Shown: positions 14,648 through 24,462 of the stretch, one piece after another | Numbering within the stretch: the first letter of the stretch is position 1 | Layout: each line of letters opens with the position of its first letter | IMG/VR virus record: IMGVR_UViG_3300018005_000012 | Coordinates: 27,435 to 91,434 of that record | Source: a virus | Direction: 5' to 3' (one strand) | Length of the DNA stretch: 64,000 nt | Position numbers and translations under genes: made by a program | The notes under the pieces: model-generated | Database searches by the model: none | Told to the model about the DNA's origin: nothing | The model's input: the letters and a program-made list of their open reading frames with translations, nothing else

Positions 14648-16739
14648 TGCGACCTATACCACACAGAACGGGAAGGTCAAGATGAAGGTCTATAGGAATG
14701 GAGAGGTCGAACTCATAGACCCCACACCCATGCCCTACTGTTACGCCCCGGCCAAGTATGAGATTCAGACGCAAGCCAAGATGACGAGAACAGACTTCAG
14801 GACTTTCGATACGGGAGAGGGCGTGAAGAGATACACCTTCCCACAGCCTATGAACGTAAAGGCGTTCCGTTCATTCCAAGAGGCGAAGGGCATTCCTATC
14901 TATGAAGCCGACAAAAAGTATGTTGGAGTTTGGATGGCAGACAATGAGTTCGTATGCGATGACTATCCTAACCAAGCCGCATGGGACACAGAAGAAGACG
15001 ACTCGAAAGCCAAGCCCGACCCAGAGACGGCCAACGTTCCAATCACAGCCATAGGCATAGTCTATAAGGGCCAGAGGTATGCGTGGACTGGTATAGAGAA
15101 GGAGATTCTTAAGGGGGCAGTGGACTTCATAGTGGAGAACAAGATTCATATGTTGAAGGGTTGGAACACCCACTTCTGGGACGTTCCTTTCTTCGCCAAA
15201 CGACTGGCCTTTGCGGGTATCAAATTCGACTTCAGTTCCGTCAGGTTCCTAGACTTAGCCCTCTGCTATCGTTTCATGGAAAAGAACTTCCGAAGTCAGT
15301 GGTCGTTGGAGAAGGTAGGCAGACGACTGTTCAATGAGCAGAAGCCCTTCGTCAATACCAGACTCAGCACCCTACCGCCAGAGCAACTAAAGGAGAGGGT
15401 GTTGTGGGATGCGGAGATGACTAATAGGATAGACGATAAGAAGGGGTATACTGGGGTGGCTACACAACTGGCCAAGCAGAGCCATATCTTTCCAGACCAG
15501 ATATTCGGAATCCACCCCCTCAAGAAGTCCATCACCATTACTCCTGTCTTAGACCAATACTTTCTGCGGTATGCCCATAAGATTAACTATGTATTACCAT
15601 GTAAGTCGGGGTATAAGCAGAGGCCAAAATATACAGGAGCATGGGTCGAAGTCTTCGAGCAAGGGTTCTTTGAGGATGTGCTACAGTATGATGTAGACTC
15701 CCTATATCCCAACATCATCCTAGCGTATAAGTTGGCCCCATTGAACAGGTTCGAGTTGGTGGAACCTATCGTCAAAGACCTGCTTGCTGGCAAGCGAAAC
15801 GCTAAAGACGAGGTAGAGAGATGGGCTATGAAAATCACGGTCAATGCCCTGTATGGTCTCTTCGCTAGTTCTTACTACAGATTTAAGGCCGTAGAGGTGG
15901 CAGATGCTATAACCTACCACGGAAGGGACATCGTTACCCATACAGCAGAGTTCCTAAGAAGTATGGGTTATACGGTCTACTACATAGATACGGACTCTTG
16001 CTTCGTGAAGGGTAAGTTCGATGAGGCGGAGACTATAAGAGACCTGATGAACACTTATATTCAGAGGACATACAACGTGGACAATATCAAGTTCGGGTTG
16101 GAGAACGATTGGAGGCTGCTCGGATTCCCAAGAGGAGCCAAAGGAGAGAAGACCAAGAAGCGTTACTATGGTATAGTCCATGTCAACAAGAAGGGTGAAG
16201 TGGTGGACAAGTTTGAAGAGGCTGGCATGGAAGGGTTGCGTGGAGATTGGTGCGAGTTGGCGAGGAACGTGCAAGACGCAATCAAGAGGTTCCAAGTCAC
16301 AAAGGTTCCGAAGGAGAAGATGCTTGAGTTCTATGAGGATACGAAAGTCAACTTATACAAAGGACTCTACGACCCCCTTCTGGTTATGGAGAAACATATG
16401 GGGAAGGATGTCTCAGAGTATGGTCAAATGAAGAAGGATGAGAAGACGGGGAAGATAAGAAAGATGCCCACCCCACAACACGTTAAGGCTTTGCGAGATG
16501 CGATGGAACATGGATGGGTTCCCAACGATATGGTTCAGTATGGTGTGGTTCAATACTATATGTGTAGAGGAGCCATACCCAAACTGGTCAATCTAGTGAA
16601 GCAGGGTGAGATAGACTATGCTTGGTATTGTAGTCACCAGATAGACCCCATAGTGTGGAGACTTGGCCTCATCGAAGAGATGACCAAGTATAAGAAGGAG
16701 AAGGTTCAGCCATCAGACCAAACAACTCTTGTTTCTTGA
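14625..16739 (+). CDS. polB: Family B DNA polymerase with 3'-5' exonuclease
   Basis: 704 residues from TTG 14625, compact for the family (host PolB is about 780). Exonuclease motifs: WDTEEDD (ExoI, near 120), GWNTHFWDVPF (ExoII, near 180), LWDAEMTNRIDD (ExoIII, near 259). Polymerase motifs: YDVDSLYPNII (A, near 355), KITVNALYG (B, near 403), YYIDTDS (C, near 450). All catalytic acidic residues are present, so proofreading and synthesis should both work. No N-terminal uracil-sensing domain is obvious. Last gene of the replication operon; its end overlaps a convergent HNH gene by 27 nt. Confidence 0.95.
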   Translation: MELIPFDSATYTTQNGKVKMKVYRNGEVELIDPTPMPYCYAPAKYEIQTQAKMTRTDFRTFDTGEGVKRYTFPQPMNVKAFRSFQEAKGIPIYEADKKYVGVWMADNEFVCDDYPNQAAWDTEEDDSKAKPDPETANVPITAIGIVYKGQRYAWTGIEKEILKGAVDFIVENKIHMLKGWNTHFWDVPFFAKRLAFAGIKFDFSSVRFLDLALCYRFMEKNFRSQWSLEKVGRRLFNEQKPFVNTRLSTLPPEQLKERVLWDAEMTNRIDDKKGYTGVATQLAKQSHIFPDQIFGIHPLKKSITITPVLDQYFLRYAHKINYVLPCKSGYKQRPKYTGAWVEVFEQGFFEDVLQYDVDSLYPNIILAYKLAPLNRFELVEPIVKDLLAGKRNAKDEVERWAMKITVNALYGLFASSYYRFKAVEVADAITYHGRDIVTHTAEFLRSMGYTVYYIDTDSCFVKGKFDEAETIRDLMNTYIQRTYNVDNIKFGLENDWRLLGFPRGAKGEKTKKRYYGIVHVNKKGEVVDKFEEAGMEGLRGDWCELARNVQDAIKRFQVTKVPKEKMLEFYEDTKVNLYKGLYDPLLVMEKHMGKDVSEYGQMKKDEKTGKIRKMPTPQHVKALRDAMEHGWVPNDMVQYGVVQYYMCRGAIPKLVNLVKQGEIDYAWYCSHQIDPIVWRLGLIEEMTKYKKEKVQPSDQTTLVS

Positions 16740-17114
16740 AGCACGAATCTCCTTCTTTACCGATGCTTTCACAAATTGACAACTCATACAAAGCACTTGA
16801 ACATCTTCGGGATAGTTATTGGTCTTAAGCCAACGATAAAGAGCAGTCCCACTTCGATAGACATTGGCTCTTTGTATTTTGCCATCACCATTAATATGGT
16901 CAATCGAAAGTGCTCGTGAATCGTGAACAGGACATAATCCCTTGTGCCAACAATCTTCGCCTTGACACATACAATGGGGCGGATTGGTTCCAGAATAGTG
17001 GACAAGAACTTCAAACTTCAATTGATGATGGATTTTCTGTTGAAGTAACTTATGTTTGACATACTGCTCTGGCTTCTTTTTCCAATATTCTTTCATCTGC
17101 TCATAGGTAGTCAA
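16713..17114 (-). CDS. HNH endonuclease (LSIDHI.G type)
   Basis: 133 residues. CMCQGEDCWHKGLCPVHD gives a Cys/His zinc site, followed by LSIDHINGDG and YPEDVQVLCMSCQF, the HNH core shared with the genes at 28009, 30321 and 42167 (SIDHI.GGG ... YQVLC..C). Start TTG 17114 lies 28 nt below a TATA box. It ends inside the polB 3' end, a typical free-standing homing endonuclease position next to a conserved gene. Confidence 0.82.
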   Translation of the reverse strand: MTTYEQMKEYWKKKPEQYVKHKLLQQKIHHQLKFEVLVHYSGTNPPHCMCQGEDCWHKGLCPVHDSRALSIDHINGDGKIQRANVYRSGTALYRWLKTNNYPEDVQVLCMSCQFVKASVKKEIRASRNKSCLV

Positions 17115-17137
17115 CGGTATCTCTATAAGATTGCTTT

Positions 17138-17146
17138 CTTATAAAC
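17138..17146 (-). promoter_or_regulatory. TATA box for the HNH gene at 17114
   Basis: GTTTATAAG (minus strand) centred 28 nt before TTG 17114. Confidence 0.6.
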
Positions 17147-17147
17147 A

Positions 17148-17405
17148 TTACTTGTAAGCAGTAGGTAGTGGTGTATCGCCTTCTTTCTCCATACGGTCAT
17201 TTACTTCCTTAATGAAAGAATCGAAATTATGGGCATTGAGAAGAGTCATCTCCAAGTCAGACTTGTAGTTGGCCATTATCACACTCATCTTCCTGCTCTG
17301 GTCTTTGATGATGCCAAAGCACCCTACTAGGAGAAGGGTATCAATGAGAGTAATCGCACCGAACAGAACTAGAAGAGCCACAGTGATTAAGTCCAATTTA
17401 AACAC
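17148..17405 (-). CDS. Small membrane protein (85 aa)
   Basis: Start GTG 17405 overlaps the stop of the upstream gene (GGTGTTTAAA), which is preferred over an ATG at 17450 inside that gene. A long hydrophobic stretch (LITVALLVLFGAITLIDTLL, then LLVGCFGII) gives one or two membrane helices, followed by a soluble charged C-terminus. No family is recognised. Confidence 0.55.
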   Translation of the reverse strand: MFKLDLITVALLVLFGAITLIDTLLLVGCFGIIKDQSRKMSVIMANYKSDLEMTLLNAHNFDSFIKEVNDRMEKEGDTPLPTAYK

Positions 17406-17835
17406 CCTTGCATTGGAGCCACCACTCCATTGCTTTATTGTTAATCTCATCCATTCTCCATCCCGTTCTCAGATTATGTCTCACATCATTATGTAGACTT
17501 GAAGGAATGTAGATGGCAACAGATGGAGTCACATGATGAAGATGTGCTCCTTCAAAGGACTTATTTAGAATGAAATCGGTAGGAAGGTCACGTTCCCTTC
17601 TATCCTTATAAAGCCGTCCCTTCTCTGGATGCTCTCTTGCCCATTTTCGCTTATAGCCCAAAACCTTCTCTCGGTTAAAACTTTGCCATTTGGCAACCAC
17701 TTTCTTAGAACAAGACTTACATACAAACTGAGGAGAAGATGTCCCACGGTCATTGTGAAACGTCCAATAGAAGTCGGTAAGAGGCTTAATCTGATGACAA
17801 GCATTACACTCTTTAGGGTCAGACGATTTGTTCAA
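17398..17835 (-). CDS. Zinc-finger HNH-like protein
   Basis: 145 residues. An N-terminal zinc ribbon (CNACHQIKP ... CKSCSKK), a basic middle, and HLHHVTPSVAIYIPSSLHN followed by VRHNLRTGWRMDEIN. The HHV...IYIP..LH..V.HNL.TG pattern recurs in uncharacterised archaeal zinc proteins and looks like an HNH-type active site. Start TTG 17835, about 31 nt below AGTATATAAG. It forms a two-gene unit with the membrane protein. Confidence 0.65.
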   Translation of the reverse strand: MNKSSDPKECNACHQIKPLTDFYWTFHNDRGTSSPQFVCKSCSKKVVAKWQSFNREKVLGYKRKWAREHPEKGRLYKDRRERDLPTDFILNKSFEGAHLHHVTPSVAIYIPSSLHNDVRHNLRTGWRMDEINNKAMEWWLQCKGV

Positions 17836-17860
17836 GGTATAGGGTATATCCCTTCTTCGG

Positions 17861-17870
17861 AGTATATAAG
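17861..17870 (-). promoter_or_regulatory. TATA box for the 17835 unit
   Basis: CTTATATACT (minus strand), centred about 31 nt before TTG 17835. Confidence 0.55.
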
Positions 17871-17878
17871 GATTCTAA

Positions 17879-18268
17879 TCAGGTAGGGAGATTGTAGGTC
17901 TCGGTCATAGTCACATCTACAACATAGTAGAAGGGTTGGCCACCCTCATGTTTCGTTCCTATCTGTGTAATCCTAACCAGATGTCCAACGCTTTCTACAT
18001 CTATTAGAAGTTGGTCTTGTGATTGCATCCCCGCAAGCAGAGTTTCGATGTCCTCGTGACCAGTGAAGTCTTGCGGAACCGCTATCTCCATGTTGTATTC
18101 GGCATTGTAAGCACCCACTATAAGAGAGACATCTGAGAAGGCTTGGACTCGTGAATAGGTCTTGAGTTTGGCCTTTCTCGACTCATCAAAACTGACAACC
18201 TCTAAGTTTATCGGAACTCCCAATGGAGTTCCTGTAGGACTAGCAGGCACAAGTGTAATCTGTGTCAT
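17879..18268 (-). CDS. Probable tail-associated structural protein
   Basis: 129 residues, beta-rich (VPINLEVVSFDESRKAKLKT, VRITQIGTKHEGGQPFYYVV), starting at ATG 18268 with its own TATA box. It is the last gene of the tail module, after the propeller-like fibre. The pattern of beta strands without a catalytic motif fits a small tail or baseplate protein; the exact role is unknown. Confidence 0.55.
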   Translation of the reverse strand: MTQITLVPASPTGTPLGVPINLEVVSFDESRKAKLKTYSRVQAFSDVSLIVGAYNAEYNMEIAVPQDFTGHEDIETLLAGMQSQDQLLIDVESVGHLVRITQIGTKHEGGQPFYYVVDVTMTETYNLPT

Positions 18269-18290
18269 CGAGTAATGAAGGAGCGAAGTT

Positions 18291-18299
18291 CTATTTAAC
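18291..18299 (-). promoter_or_regulatory. TATA box for the 18268 gene
   Basis: GTTAAATAG (minus strand) centred 27 nt before ATG 18268. Confidence 0.6.
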
Positions 18300-18311
18300 T
18301 CTATTGAGCCT

Positions 18312-20198
18312 CTACAAGTCGTTTATGTTGTAGATGCCATCCTCACAAAGAATCACAGGTGTCCCATTGTAAGACAGCATTTGCACCGTTGCAAAGGGAG
18401 CGTAAGCATCAGTAAAAGTAACTTTACTATCTGGAAGATGCTTGGTTGTTGCCAAAGTGAAAGCGGGATAGTTGTAAATGTAGACCGTAGCAGGAGTGCC
18501 TCGTGTCGCAACATAGAACTTATTGCCTATGAGCAACATTCTACCGACTATTCCTTGAGCATTCGGAACCGTAAGGACGAGAGTAGGGGTAATATTGCCA
18601 CCACCACTTAGAGTCAATTTATAGACATGACCCACACCATCGCCACAATAAACGTTGCCATCTAGATAAGCCAAAGCCCCTACAGAGTGGGCAAAAACAC
18701 CAGACGCAAGCCAAGTTAATGGAGGAGTAAAGGCCATAACCGTCCCTAATTGAGCGACAATCCACCAAATATTACTTCCATCGTATAGTGATTCGTTTCC
18801 AGCAGTGACCTGATGAGGGTCAAATGTGTTCACTTGAAAAGATAGGGTCGGGTCATATTCAAAAAGCCATCCGCCCTCGCTGAAATATACGTTGCCACCA
18901 GCCGCTATAGTCAGGACTGTCATAGTGTTAAGAGGACTAAAATACGTTGCCACAAGAGTCATGGTGATTGGGTCTATTTCGGTAATTGGAACCTCCGGTG
19001 GGGGAATGGGAAAGGTAAATGTATCGTAGGCCGCATAGAGATATACTCCATCATACCAAAGATTGTAGGCATTGAGACCACCACCAAGCCCCTGATTGAA
19101 AGTAGCAACAACAGTTCCATAGATATCTACCTTGTAAATATTACCTACACTTGCACCAGTATCATAAGTAGAAACATAGAAGTAAGTTCCATCTGTGGCC
19201 ATTGCAAGGCAATCGCTAAGAGATATGATTGGGGGCACTGGCACTGGAACAGGTGGGGCAGTAGTATCAATATTTGTTTCACCATCCGCCTTTATCAGAC
19301 TGAAGGAGATGTCATACAACTCCTGTCCTGTAGCGGTGACAGCAATAGAATCTGTAGTCGGAAGAGGCACACCAACCCATCCCGCTTCACTGTGTCTCTT
19401 TACATCACTAAGGTATCCAGTAGCCTGTTGGGTGGGAGTGACGAGTTCCAAAGGAATGGCTCTCACAAGTTTGTCCTCTAGCCACCGATAGGCCGCTACA
19501 GTAATCTTCGGTATTGTTACTGCCTTAGACCTGCTCGAAATGCCCAACTGCTGGATGATGTCTATGTCGTTGGGAATGGTCTGAGATTGAGTCTTCTTTG
19601 GAATAGAAACGTTCAAACTTTGCCCACCCTGATTGATGTAGTCACCAGACCCAAGAGCCACATAGTCTATAACGGCTCCATTATCAGCATACATGGCAAT
19701 TCCCCAAACATCAGAAGCAGGAGAAATCGCATATGTGTAATGAGTATAGAGACTCGAAGATAAAGTAAAGTTCTTACTGAGAATCACACCAAAAGCGGAG
19801 TTTAGAAGTTCGATAGTAAGAGTGGAACTCACACCAAGGTTCTTTGCCCTGAGGCGAATAGAACCTATAGTGTTATGAGGAAGAGCAACGGGGAAGTCCT
19901 TCTCTATCACAACAACACCAATCTGATTTGGAAGAGTGAGTTCGTCTCCATTTGAAAGGACTGGACTAGGAGCACCAAAGGCTCCATATGTGGTCACACC
20001 ACCAGTCATTGTGCTAGGACTGGCTGTATTGGAGAAGGTAATAGCATTGTCAGTGGTGTTATCCCACCAACCGAGCATTCCAGCAGGAACACCGGGGCTT
20101 ACAAACAGACCAGATTCATGGTCGGCTTGTTTGAAGGAATCGTCTTTCCAAACCAACCGCCTTATCTCAAGACCAATTGGTATTATAGTTGAAGCCAT
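18312..20198 (-). CDS. Tail fibre-like protein with beta-propeller C-terminus
   Basis: 628 residues. The N-terminal 300 residues contain a jelly-roll-like segment (LRAKNLGVSSTLTIELLNSA). A Pro-rich hinge (PPVPVPVPPIISLSD, about 315-330) joins a C-terminal half of repeated blades such as ATDGTYFYVSTYD, YDGVYLYAAYD and LDGNVYCGDGVG, the NHL/YVTN-type beta-propeller pattern. Propellers on tail proteins usually bind receptors. SD-like AGGTGA precedes ATG 20198, and it follows the 20207 gene closely. Confidence 0.65.
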   Translation of the reverse strand: MASTIIPIGLEIRRLVWKDDSFKQADHESGLFVSPGVPAGMLGWWDNTTDNAITFSNTASPSTMTGGVTTYGAFGAPSPVLSNGDELTLPNQIGVVVIEKDFPVALPHNTIGSIRLRAKNLGVSSTLTIELLNSAFGVILSKNFTLSSSLYTHYTYAISPASDVWGIAMYADNGAVIDYVALGSGDYINQGGQSLNVSIPKKTQSQTIPNDIDIIQQLGISSRSKAVTIPKITVAAYRWLEDKLVRAIPLELVTPTQQATGYLSDVKRHSEAGWVGVPLPTTDSIAVTATGQELYDISFSLIKADGETNIDTTAPPVPVPVPPIISLSDCLAMATDGTYFYVSTYDTGASVGNIYKVDIYGTVVATFNQGLGGGLNAYNLWYDGVYLYAAYDTFTFPIPPPEVPITEIDPITMTLVATYFSPLNTMTVLTIAAGGNVYFSEGGWLFEYDPTLSFQVNTFDPHQVTAGNESLYDGSNIWWIVAQLGTVMAFTPPLTWLASGVFAHSVGALAYLDGNVYCGDGVGHVYKLTLSGGGNITPTLVLTVPNAQGIVGRMLLIGNKFYVATRGTPATVYIYNYPAFTLATTKHLPDSKVTFTDAYAPFATVQMLSYNGTPVILCEDGIYNINDL

Positions 20199-20206
20199 TA
20201 TCTCAC

Positions 20207-21334
20207 CTAAAGACTATTGACCACCTGTATCACTGTGTATGCTGAAGTAGTGACCCCATTTGCATCGGTTCCTATCAATTTGAACAGCCCATGATAGGTA
20301 GTGGAGTCTCCACTTATAGGAATAGCCGGAGCCACATAAAGAGTAATTATGACAGGAAGAGGCGGACTGTTTCTACTGAATCCAGAAGGTATCACAATCT
20401 GATTTGTGTAGACAGGATTAACACCACCAATGCCAAAATCGTAAGTCACACCATTATAGTAGATGGTGCTATTGGCAACATCTATTACGTTATCGGTTGG
20501 TTGAAATGCGTTGACTGGTTGACCAAGAGTAATGGTGACATCCGTTGGTGCGGTAGATTGGGGTTCAAGAGGATAGAAAGTGAAATACAAAACAGCAAAA
20601 TTTGGCGGAGTAAGGCCAGCCCCATTAGGGAGCAAATTCACAGTATTGGCAAAGACCAACGGATTAGTTACAGGGTCAGGAGATTTGGTTGGGTCTGAGA
20701 GTATTTTTCCATACACTCCTAATCCATAATTTGTCACACTCGGTAAGACTACAAGTGTGAAACTACAAGCGGCATACTTGGGATTGAGAGGGTCTGAATT
20801 ATCTAAAGCATAGATGTTGACCTGATAAGAAGGTGGGTGATTGGGGTCAATAGCACCACCAGTGCCTAACGGATTTATCCAAAGAGTCTGATAGTTCATA
20901 GCCGCATAATAATGGAGAGGATTGGTCGTATCAGTCGAAGGAGTAAGAGTGAAAAAAGCGGGTGCTCCCTTCCAACCGTTCTCTATACTATCATAAGTGC
21001 CTGTAATCCAATTAGCAGGACTTGAACCTATCTGTCCTTGCCAATCGGCAGTAGTCGCATCAATCGGATTCAAATTTGGGTCTACAATGGTATCAATCCT
21101 TTGTATGAAGAAGGAAACGGCCAAGGTGTCATGGAAGCCTTTGATGGCAGAAAGATAGATTGTAACACTATCTTTGGTGGTTGCGGTAGCAGTATTAGTA
21201 GGAACTAAAGGGCCAGTGGGCGGATTGGGTGTTGAAGGGGGGTTGGCTGGAACGGTGTAGTTCTGAGGCACTTGAATCATGGCATTGTCTACGCCTATCT
21301 GGAAGTCGATTGAAAGCGTGGGCGGTGGAACCAT
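20207..21334 (-). CDS. Beta-sandwich tail structural protein
   Basis: 375 residues, rich in Pro, Thr, Asn and Val, with repeated Ig-like strands (SVTIYLSAIKGFHDTLAVSF, YQVNIYALDNSDP). No catalytic motif. It has its own TATA box (CTTATAAAT region) 30 nt before ATG 21334 and lies between the hub and the propeller fibre. A baseplate or fibre-connector role is inferred from position. Confidence 0.6.
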   Translation of the reverse strand: MVPPPTLSIDFQIGVDNAMIQVPQNYTVPANPPSTPNPPTGPLVPTNTATATTKDSVTIYLSAIKGFHDTLAVSFFIQRIDTIVDPNLNPIDATTADWQGQIGSSPANWITGTYDSIENGWKGAPAFFTLTPSTDTTNPLHYYAAMNYQTLWINPLGTGGAIDPNHPPSYQVNIYALDNSDPLNPKYAACSFTLVVLPSVTNYGLGVYGKILSDPTKSPDPVTNPLVFANTVNLLPNGAGLTPPNFAVLYFTFYPLEPQSTAPTDVTITLGQPVNAFQPTDNVIDVANSTIYYNGVTYDFGIGGVNPVYTNQIVIPSGFSRNSPPLPVIITLYVAPAIPISGDSTTYHGLFKLIGTDANGVTTSAYTVIQVVNSL

Positions 21335-21359
21335 ACTAAGATTCTAGAGGGTCTGAGGG

Positions 21360-21368
21360 CTTATAAAT
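21360..21368 (-). promoter_or_regulatory. TATA box for the 21334 gene
   Basis: ATTTATAAG (minus strand) centred 30 nt before ATG 21334, just before the end of the upstream hub gene. Confidence 0.55.
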
Positions 21369-21373
21369 GTTCC

Positions 21374-24300
21374 TTACGGAGCCACATATCCGTGAGTTCC
21401 ATACACCCTTCGTTGAGTGGGGTCGTATACAATAGCGTTGTTAGGATTGCTAGTTCCACCGCTAGTGTAAATCTTAGTGTGAGCAGGGTCACACAGAAAG
21501 GAGTAGTTGACATAGACAGTATAGACAGCGTTAGTAGAAGCAGTCTGTGTGAGAGCCTGTGGCGTTTGGGTTCCAACTGCAATCGTTCCATCGTCCTCAA
21601 AGACCGTGGTTGGAGCAGTCACAGTAGTAAGCAACTTGAGATTAGACGAGGGATAAGGATTGGCTGGACTATTGGCTCTGTAAATATTGTAACTCTGAGC
21701 ATACGGAACGGCTGGCCAAGAGATTTCAATGGTTTGAACAGCCGGAGGCGGAACCCAAGCCGATTCGGATACTGCATTAAGAGCAGGTTCAGGCACACTG
21801 TTATTGTTAGTGTTGTCTAGAGGAAGATTGAATGTAGTGTTTGCTTGGGAATATTCGGTCTCGATGCCTTCTGGATTCAATGCCGCTATGACATACCAAT
21901 ATTGGTCGCCACCCACAAACGATGAGCCAACAGGAACAGCATTTCCAGTGTATGCAACATTCAATCCTTTTGGCTGTCCTGCGGCAGTAAGAGACTGAAC
22001 AAAGGGTTGGGTATTGGATGTGGGGGCCGTAAGAAAGTCATCCGAGAATGAGGGAGTAGGCACATTAGTAATGTATTCAAAAAGAAGCGGGTCTTGAATC
22101 AGGTTTGTAGTATCGTAAAATCCTCGATAGATGTTGTAACGAATGACAGGAAGCCCTGTCGTTGGGTCTATAACTGCTGGCCAAGTGACAAGCACAGGAC
22201 TTATGTTAGTGCCAAAATTGACACTAAAGGTCTCATACGACATACCAAACTCATTATTGTTAGAATCAACAGGACAATATATGTAACAAGGGCTATTCGC
22301 TGGCCCTGCTATTACACCACCACTTACAGTAGGTGCGGGAAGAGACGAGAAGAGTGGAGTAGGACACCAAGGCAGTGCTCGTGAGTTGCGAAGTATGATT
22401 TCATACTTTCCACTCAAGTTAGGGTTTCCAACATCGTCATAAAAGAAAGGAGCAGAAGTATCAGTTCGAGGAGGTGGAGGCGGTAAAGATGTATGAGACT
22501 TAGAGATGAGAGAAAGGATGTTGGCTAGTTGATTGAGTGGTTGAATTCCATCATATATGGCCATCCCGTCTGGTTGGATGACCGTCAAATAGACATCGTT
22601 TGGTGTGACAGATGTATTGCCAGTAGAAGTGGTTTGAGTATCAACTTCAACCCCAAATTGATAGATAAGAATGTCGTCTCCTTTCACCGAGGCTCCACTT
22701 AGACTTATAGCATCCATAGTATTAGGTGTGGTCTGGGCAAAAATCGGGATGTCCAAAGACTCCTCATCCGCAACCCACACTCCACTCATTAGGTCTGGCG
22801 GTTCGTCTGCAACTTTTACATTGAAAGGATTATTTCTGTTGGTAATGAAGTCACCACCACTCTGATGGGTAGCCGCCCCTTCCGCTTGTCGCCCCCTTCC
22901 AAGCAAAGTCTTAGCGGCTGGCTCGACTACAGTATACATGAATTGCATTGCTCCTGCGGGAGACCCATGTATTTGATTATAGTTGGCGGCATCCCAATCT
23001 GCTATCGGAACATTCTGAACAGGGAAGGACAGAGTAAGTGTAATATCCTCACCATCGTCTGGATTCCACGTTATGTCTATAGTCTTGATTCTAGCAGTGA
23101 AAGCGGCTGTTATGAGTCCTGTCGTTATACTATCGTAAGAACCTTCCAAAAGATTCCCATTGCTATCTTCCATCACATTAGCAAGACTTGGAGCATTTAC
23201 CAGAACATAGTCTCCCGGATACATCGTATGGGTGCTTGCGTAAACGTAGTCTGGCTTTATCACGATGTTGGGGATAGGGTGCTGGAAGAAGTTGATGCTC
23301 GTCCCTACAAAGCGACTAATCTCTCCTTGGTCTACTACGTTGGAAAGGGATTGGTTAGTCTGTTTCAACCCATACTCAGCAATGCTTCTCTGATTGTCTA
23401 TCGGAAGAGCCACCACATCCGACCCCTGAAAACTGCCGCCAGAGAGAACATAACTGTTGTTCATCACCAAATAGTCGTAGGTGAGGTCAATTGAAACGAT
23501 GCTATCTCCTTCTGAAAAGATTATAGTATCTATAGGTTCGTATCCGTTTGTCACTCCAAACTCTACATAAGACATTGGATACACAAGAGCAGACGGAAGT
23601 GTTCCGATAGGGTCATAAGAGTTGTCTCCGAGATGGATTCCTGTTCTGTTGTTGCCATTGCCCAACTTACTATGAACAGGGTCGAAAAGCATCACAGTTA
23701 CAGTCGGTAGTTTGGGCGTAACAAACTCAGGATGTGGAATAGTAGAAGTAGGAGTGGGGTAGTCTCCAATGTCCATTCTATACTCTGCAAGGAAAGGCTT
23801 GCCTTGGTTGGAATTGAATAGAGCAGATGTTACCAATCTATCCACCACAGCAGAGATAGACTGATATTGAACATTCATATTATCATTCACCACAATAGTA
23901 TCAAAATCAGTAACATATGGGGGTATTACACCTATATTCATATTCCCTGCTCCATCATCAGCCAAATTAGCCAAGTGGAGTGGGGGAAGATGCCCAGTCG
24001 AATAGGACTCTTGAAAGGCAAAGGTAACGATGTCTGCCCAAAGTTGGCCAAAAGCCAGACCCAATGTTGGATTGAGATACACCAGATAAGGGTTGGTATT
24101 AGGCTGAAGTGGCGGTGGACTCTTACCTGCAATCTGAAAGAGACGGGTCTGAAGCATATACCACAGACTGGCAATCTGAACGGTGGTAACAAGTCCATCA
24201 TCGGCAACGTGATAGGTCGGATTTGTAGTCATTCCTCTGAACTTGAGAGTCGTAGTTGTGTCTGAATTAACACGATAGATGTAGACCTCTCTAGCCGCAT

Positions 24301-24460
24301 CAATCTTCTGGATTCCAGCGAGAGTGATGGTTGCATTGTCTTCGGAAGGGGCGATGTTGCGTTGAAATTTGATGTCTTTGAGAGGAGCAAGATAGGTTGG
24401 AGTGGGCAGAGTATTGATGTCTGAGTTGTATGTGACCAAGTAGTTGATTTTGTTAGACAT
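21374..24460 (-). CDS. Tail hub / tail-tip protein with fibronectin III-like repeats
   Basis: 1028 residues. The N-terminus (LKDIKFQRNIAPSEDNATIT, then YIYRVNSDTTTTLKFRGMTT) looks like the hub domains of siphovirus Gp37/Tal-type proteins, which cap the tail tube and carry the tip. The C-terminal third has at least two Fn3-like modules (ISWPAVPYAQSYNIYRANSP; TWPAVIDPTTGLPVIRYNIY). Directly downstream of the tape measure gene, as in siphovirus tail modules. The start ATG 24460 follows GAGGTGTGT. Confidence 0.7.
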   Translation of the reverse strand: MSNKINYLVTYNSDINTLPTPTYLAPLKDIKFQRNIAPSEDNATITLAGIQKIDAAREVYIYRVNSDTTTTLKFRGMTTNPTYHVADDGLVTTVQIASLWYMLQTRLFQIAGKSPPPLQPNTNPYLVYLNPTLGLAFGQLWADIVTFAFQESYSTGHLPPLHLANLADDGAGNMNIGVIPPYVTDFDTIVVNDNMNVQYQSISAVVDRLVTSALFNSNQGKPFLAEYRMDIGDYPTPTSTIPHPEFVTPKLPTVTVMLFDPVHSKLGNGNNRTGIHLGDNSYDPIGTLPSALVYPMSYVEFGVTNGYEPIDTIIFSEGDSIVSIDLTYDYLVMNNSYVLSGGSFQGSDVVALPIDNQRSIAEYGLKQTNQSLSNVVDQGEISRFVGTSINFFQHPIPNIVIKPDYVYASTHTMYPGDYVLVNAPSLANVMEDSNGNLLEGSYDSITTGLITAAFTARIKTIDITWNPDDGEDITLTLSFPVQNVPIADWDAANYNQIHGSPAGAMQFMYTVVEPAAKTLLGRGRQAEGAATHQSGGDFITNRNNPFNVKVADEPPDLMSGVWVADEESLDIPIFAQTTPNTMDAISLSGASVKGDDILIYQFGVEVDTQTTSTGNTSVTPNDVYLTVIQPDGMAIYDGIQPLNQLANILSLISKSHTSLPPPPPRTDTSAPFFYDDVGNPNLSGKYEIILRNSRALPWCPTPLFSSLPAPTVSGGVIAGPANSPCYIYCPVDSNNNEFGMSYETFSVNFGTNISPVLVTWPAVIDPTTGLPVIRYNIYRGFYDTTNLIQDPLLFEYITNVPTPSFSDDFLTAPTSNTQPFVQSLTAAGQPKGLNVAYTGNAVPVGSSFVGGDQYWYVIAALNPEGIETEYSQANTTFNLPLDNTNNNSVPEPALNAVSESAWVPPPAVQTIEISWPAVPYAQSYNIYRANSPANPYPSSNLKLLTTVTAPTTVFEDDGTIAVGTQTPQALTQTASTNAVYTVYVNYSFLCDPAHTKIYTSGGTSNPNNAIVYDPTQRRVYGTHGYVAP

Positions 24461-24462
24461 GA

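Noticed and set aside
17879-24460. Diversity-generating retroelement acting on tail fibre genes
   Set aside because: No reverse transcriptase motif (YxDD) or template repeat is visible in the window.
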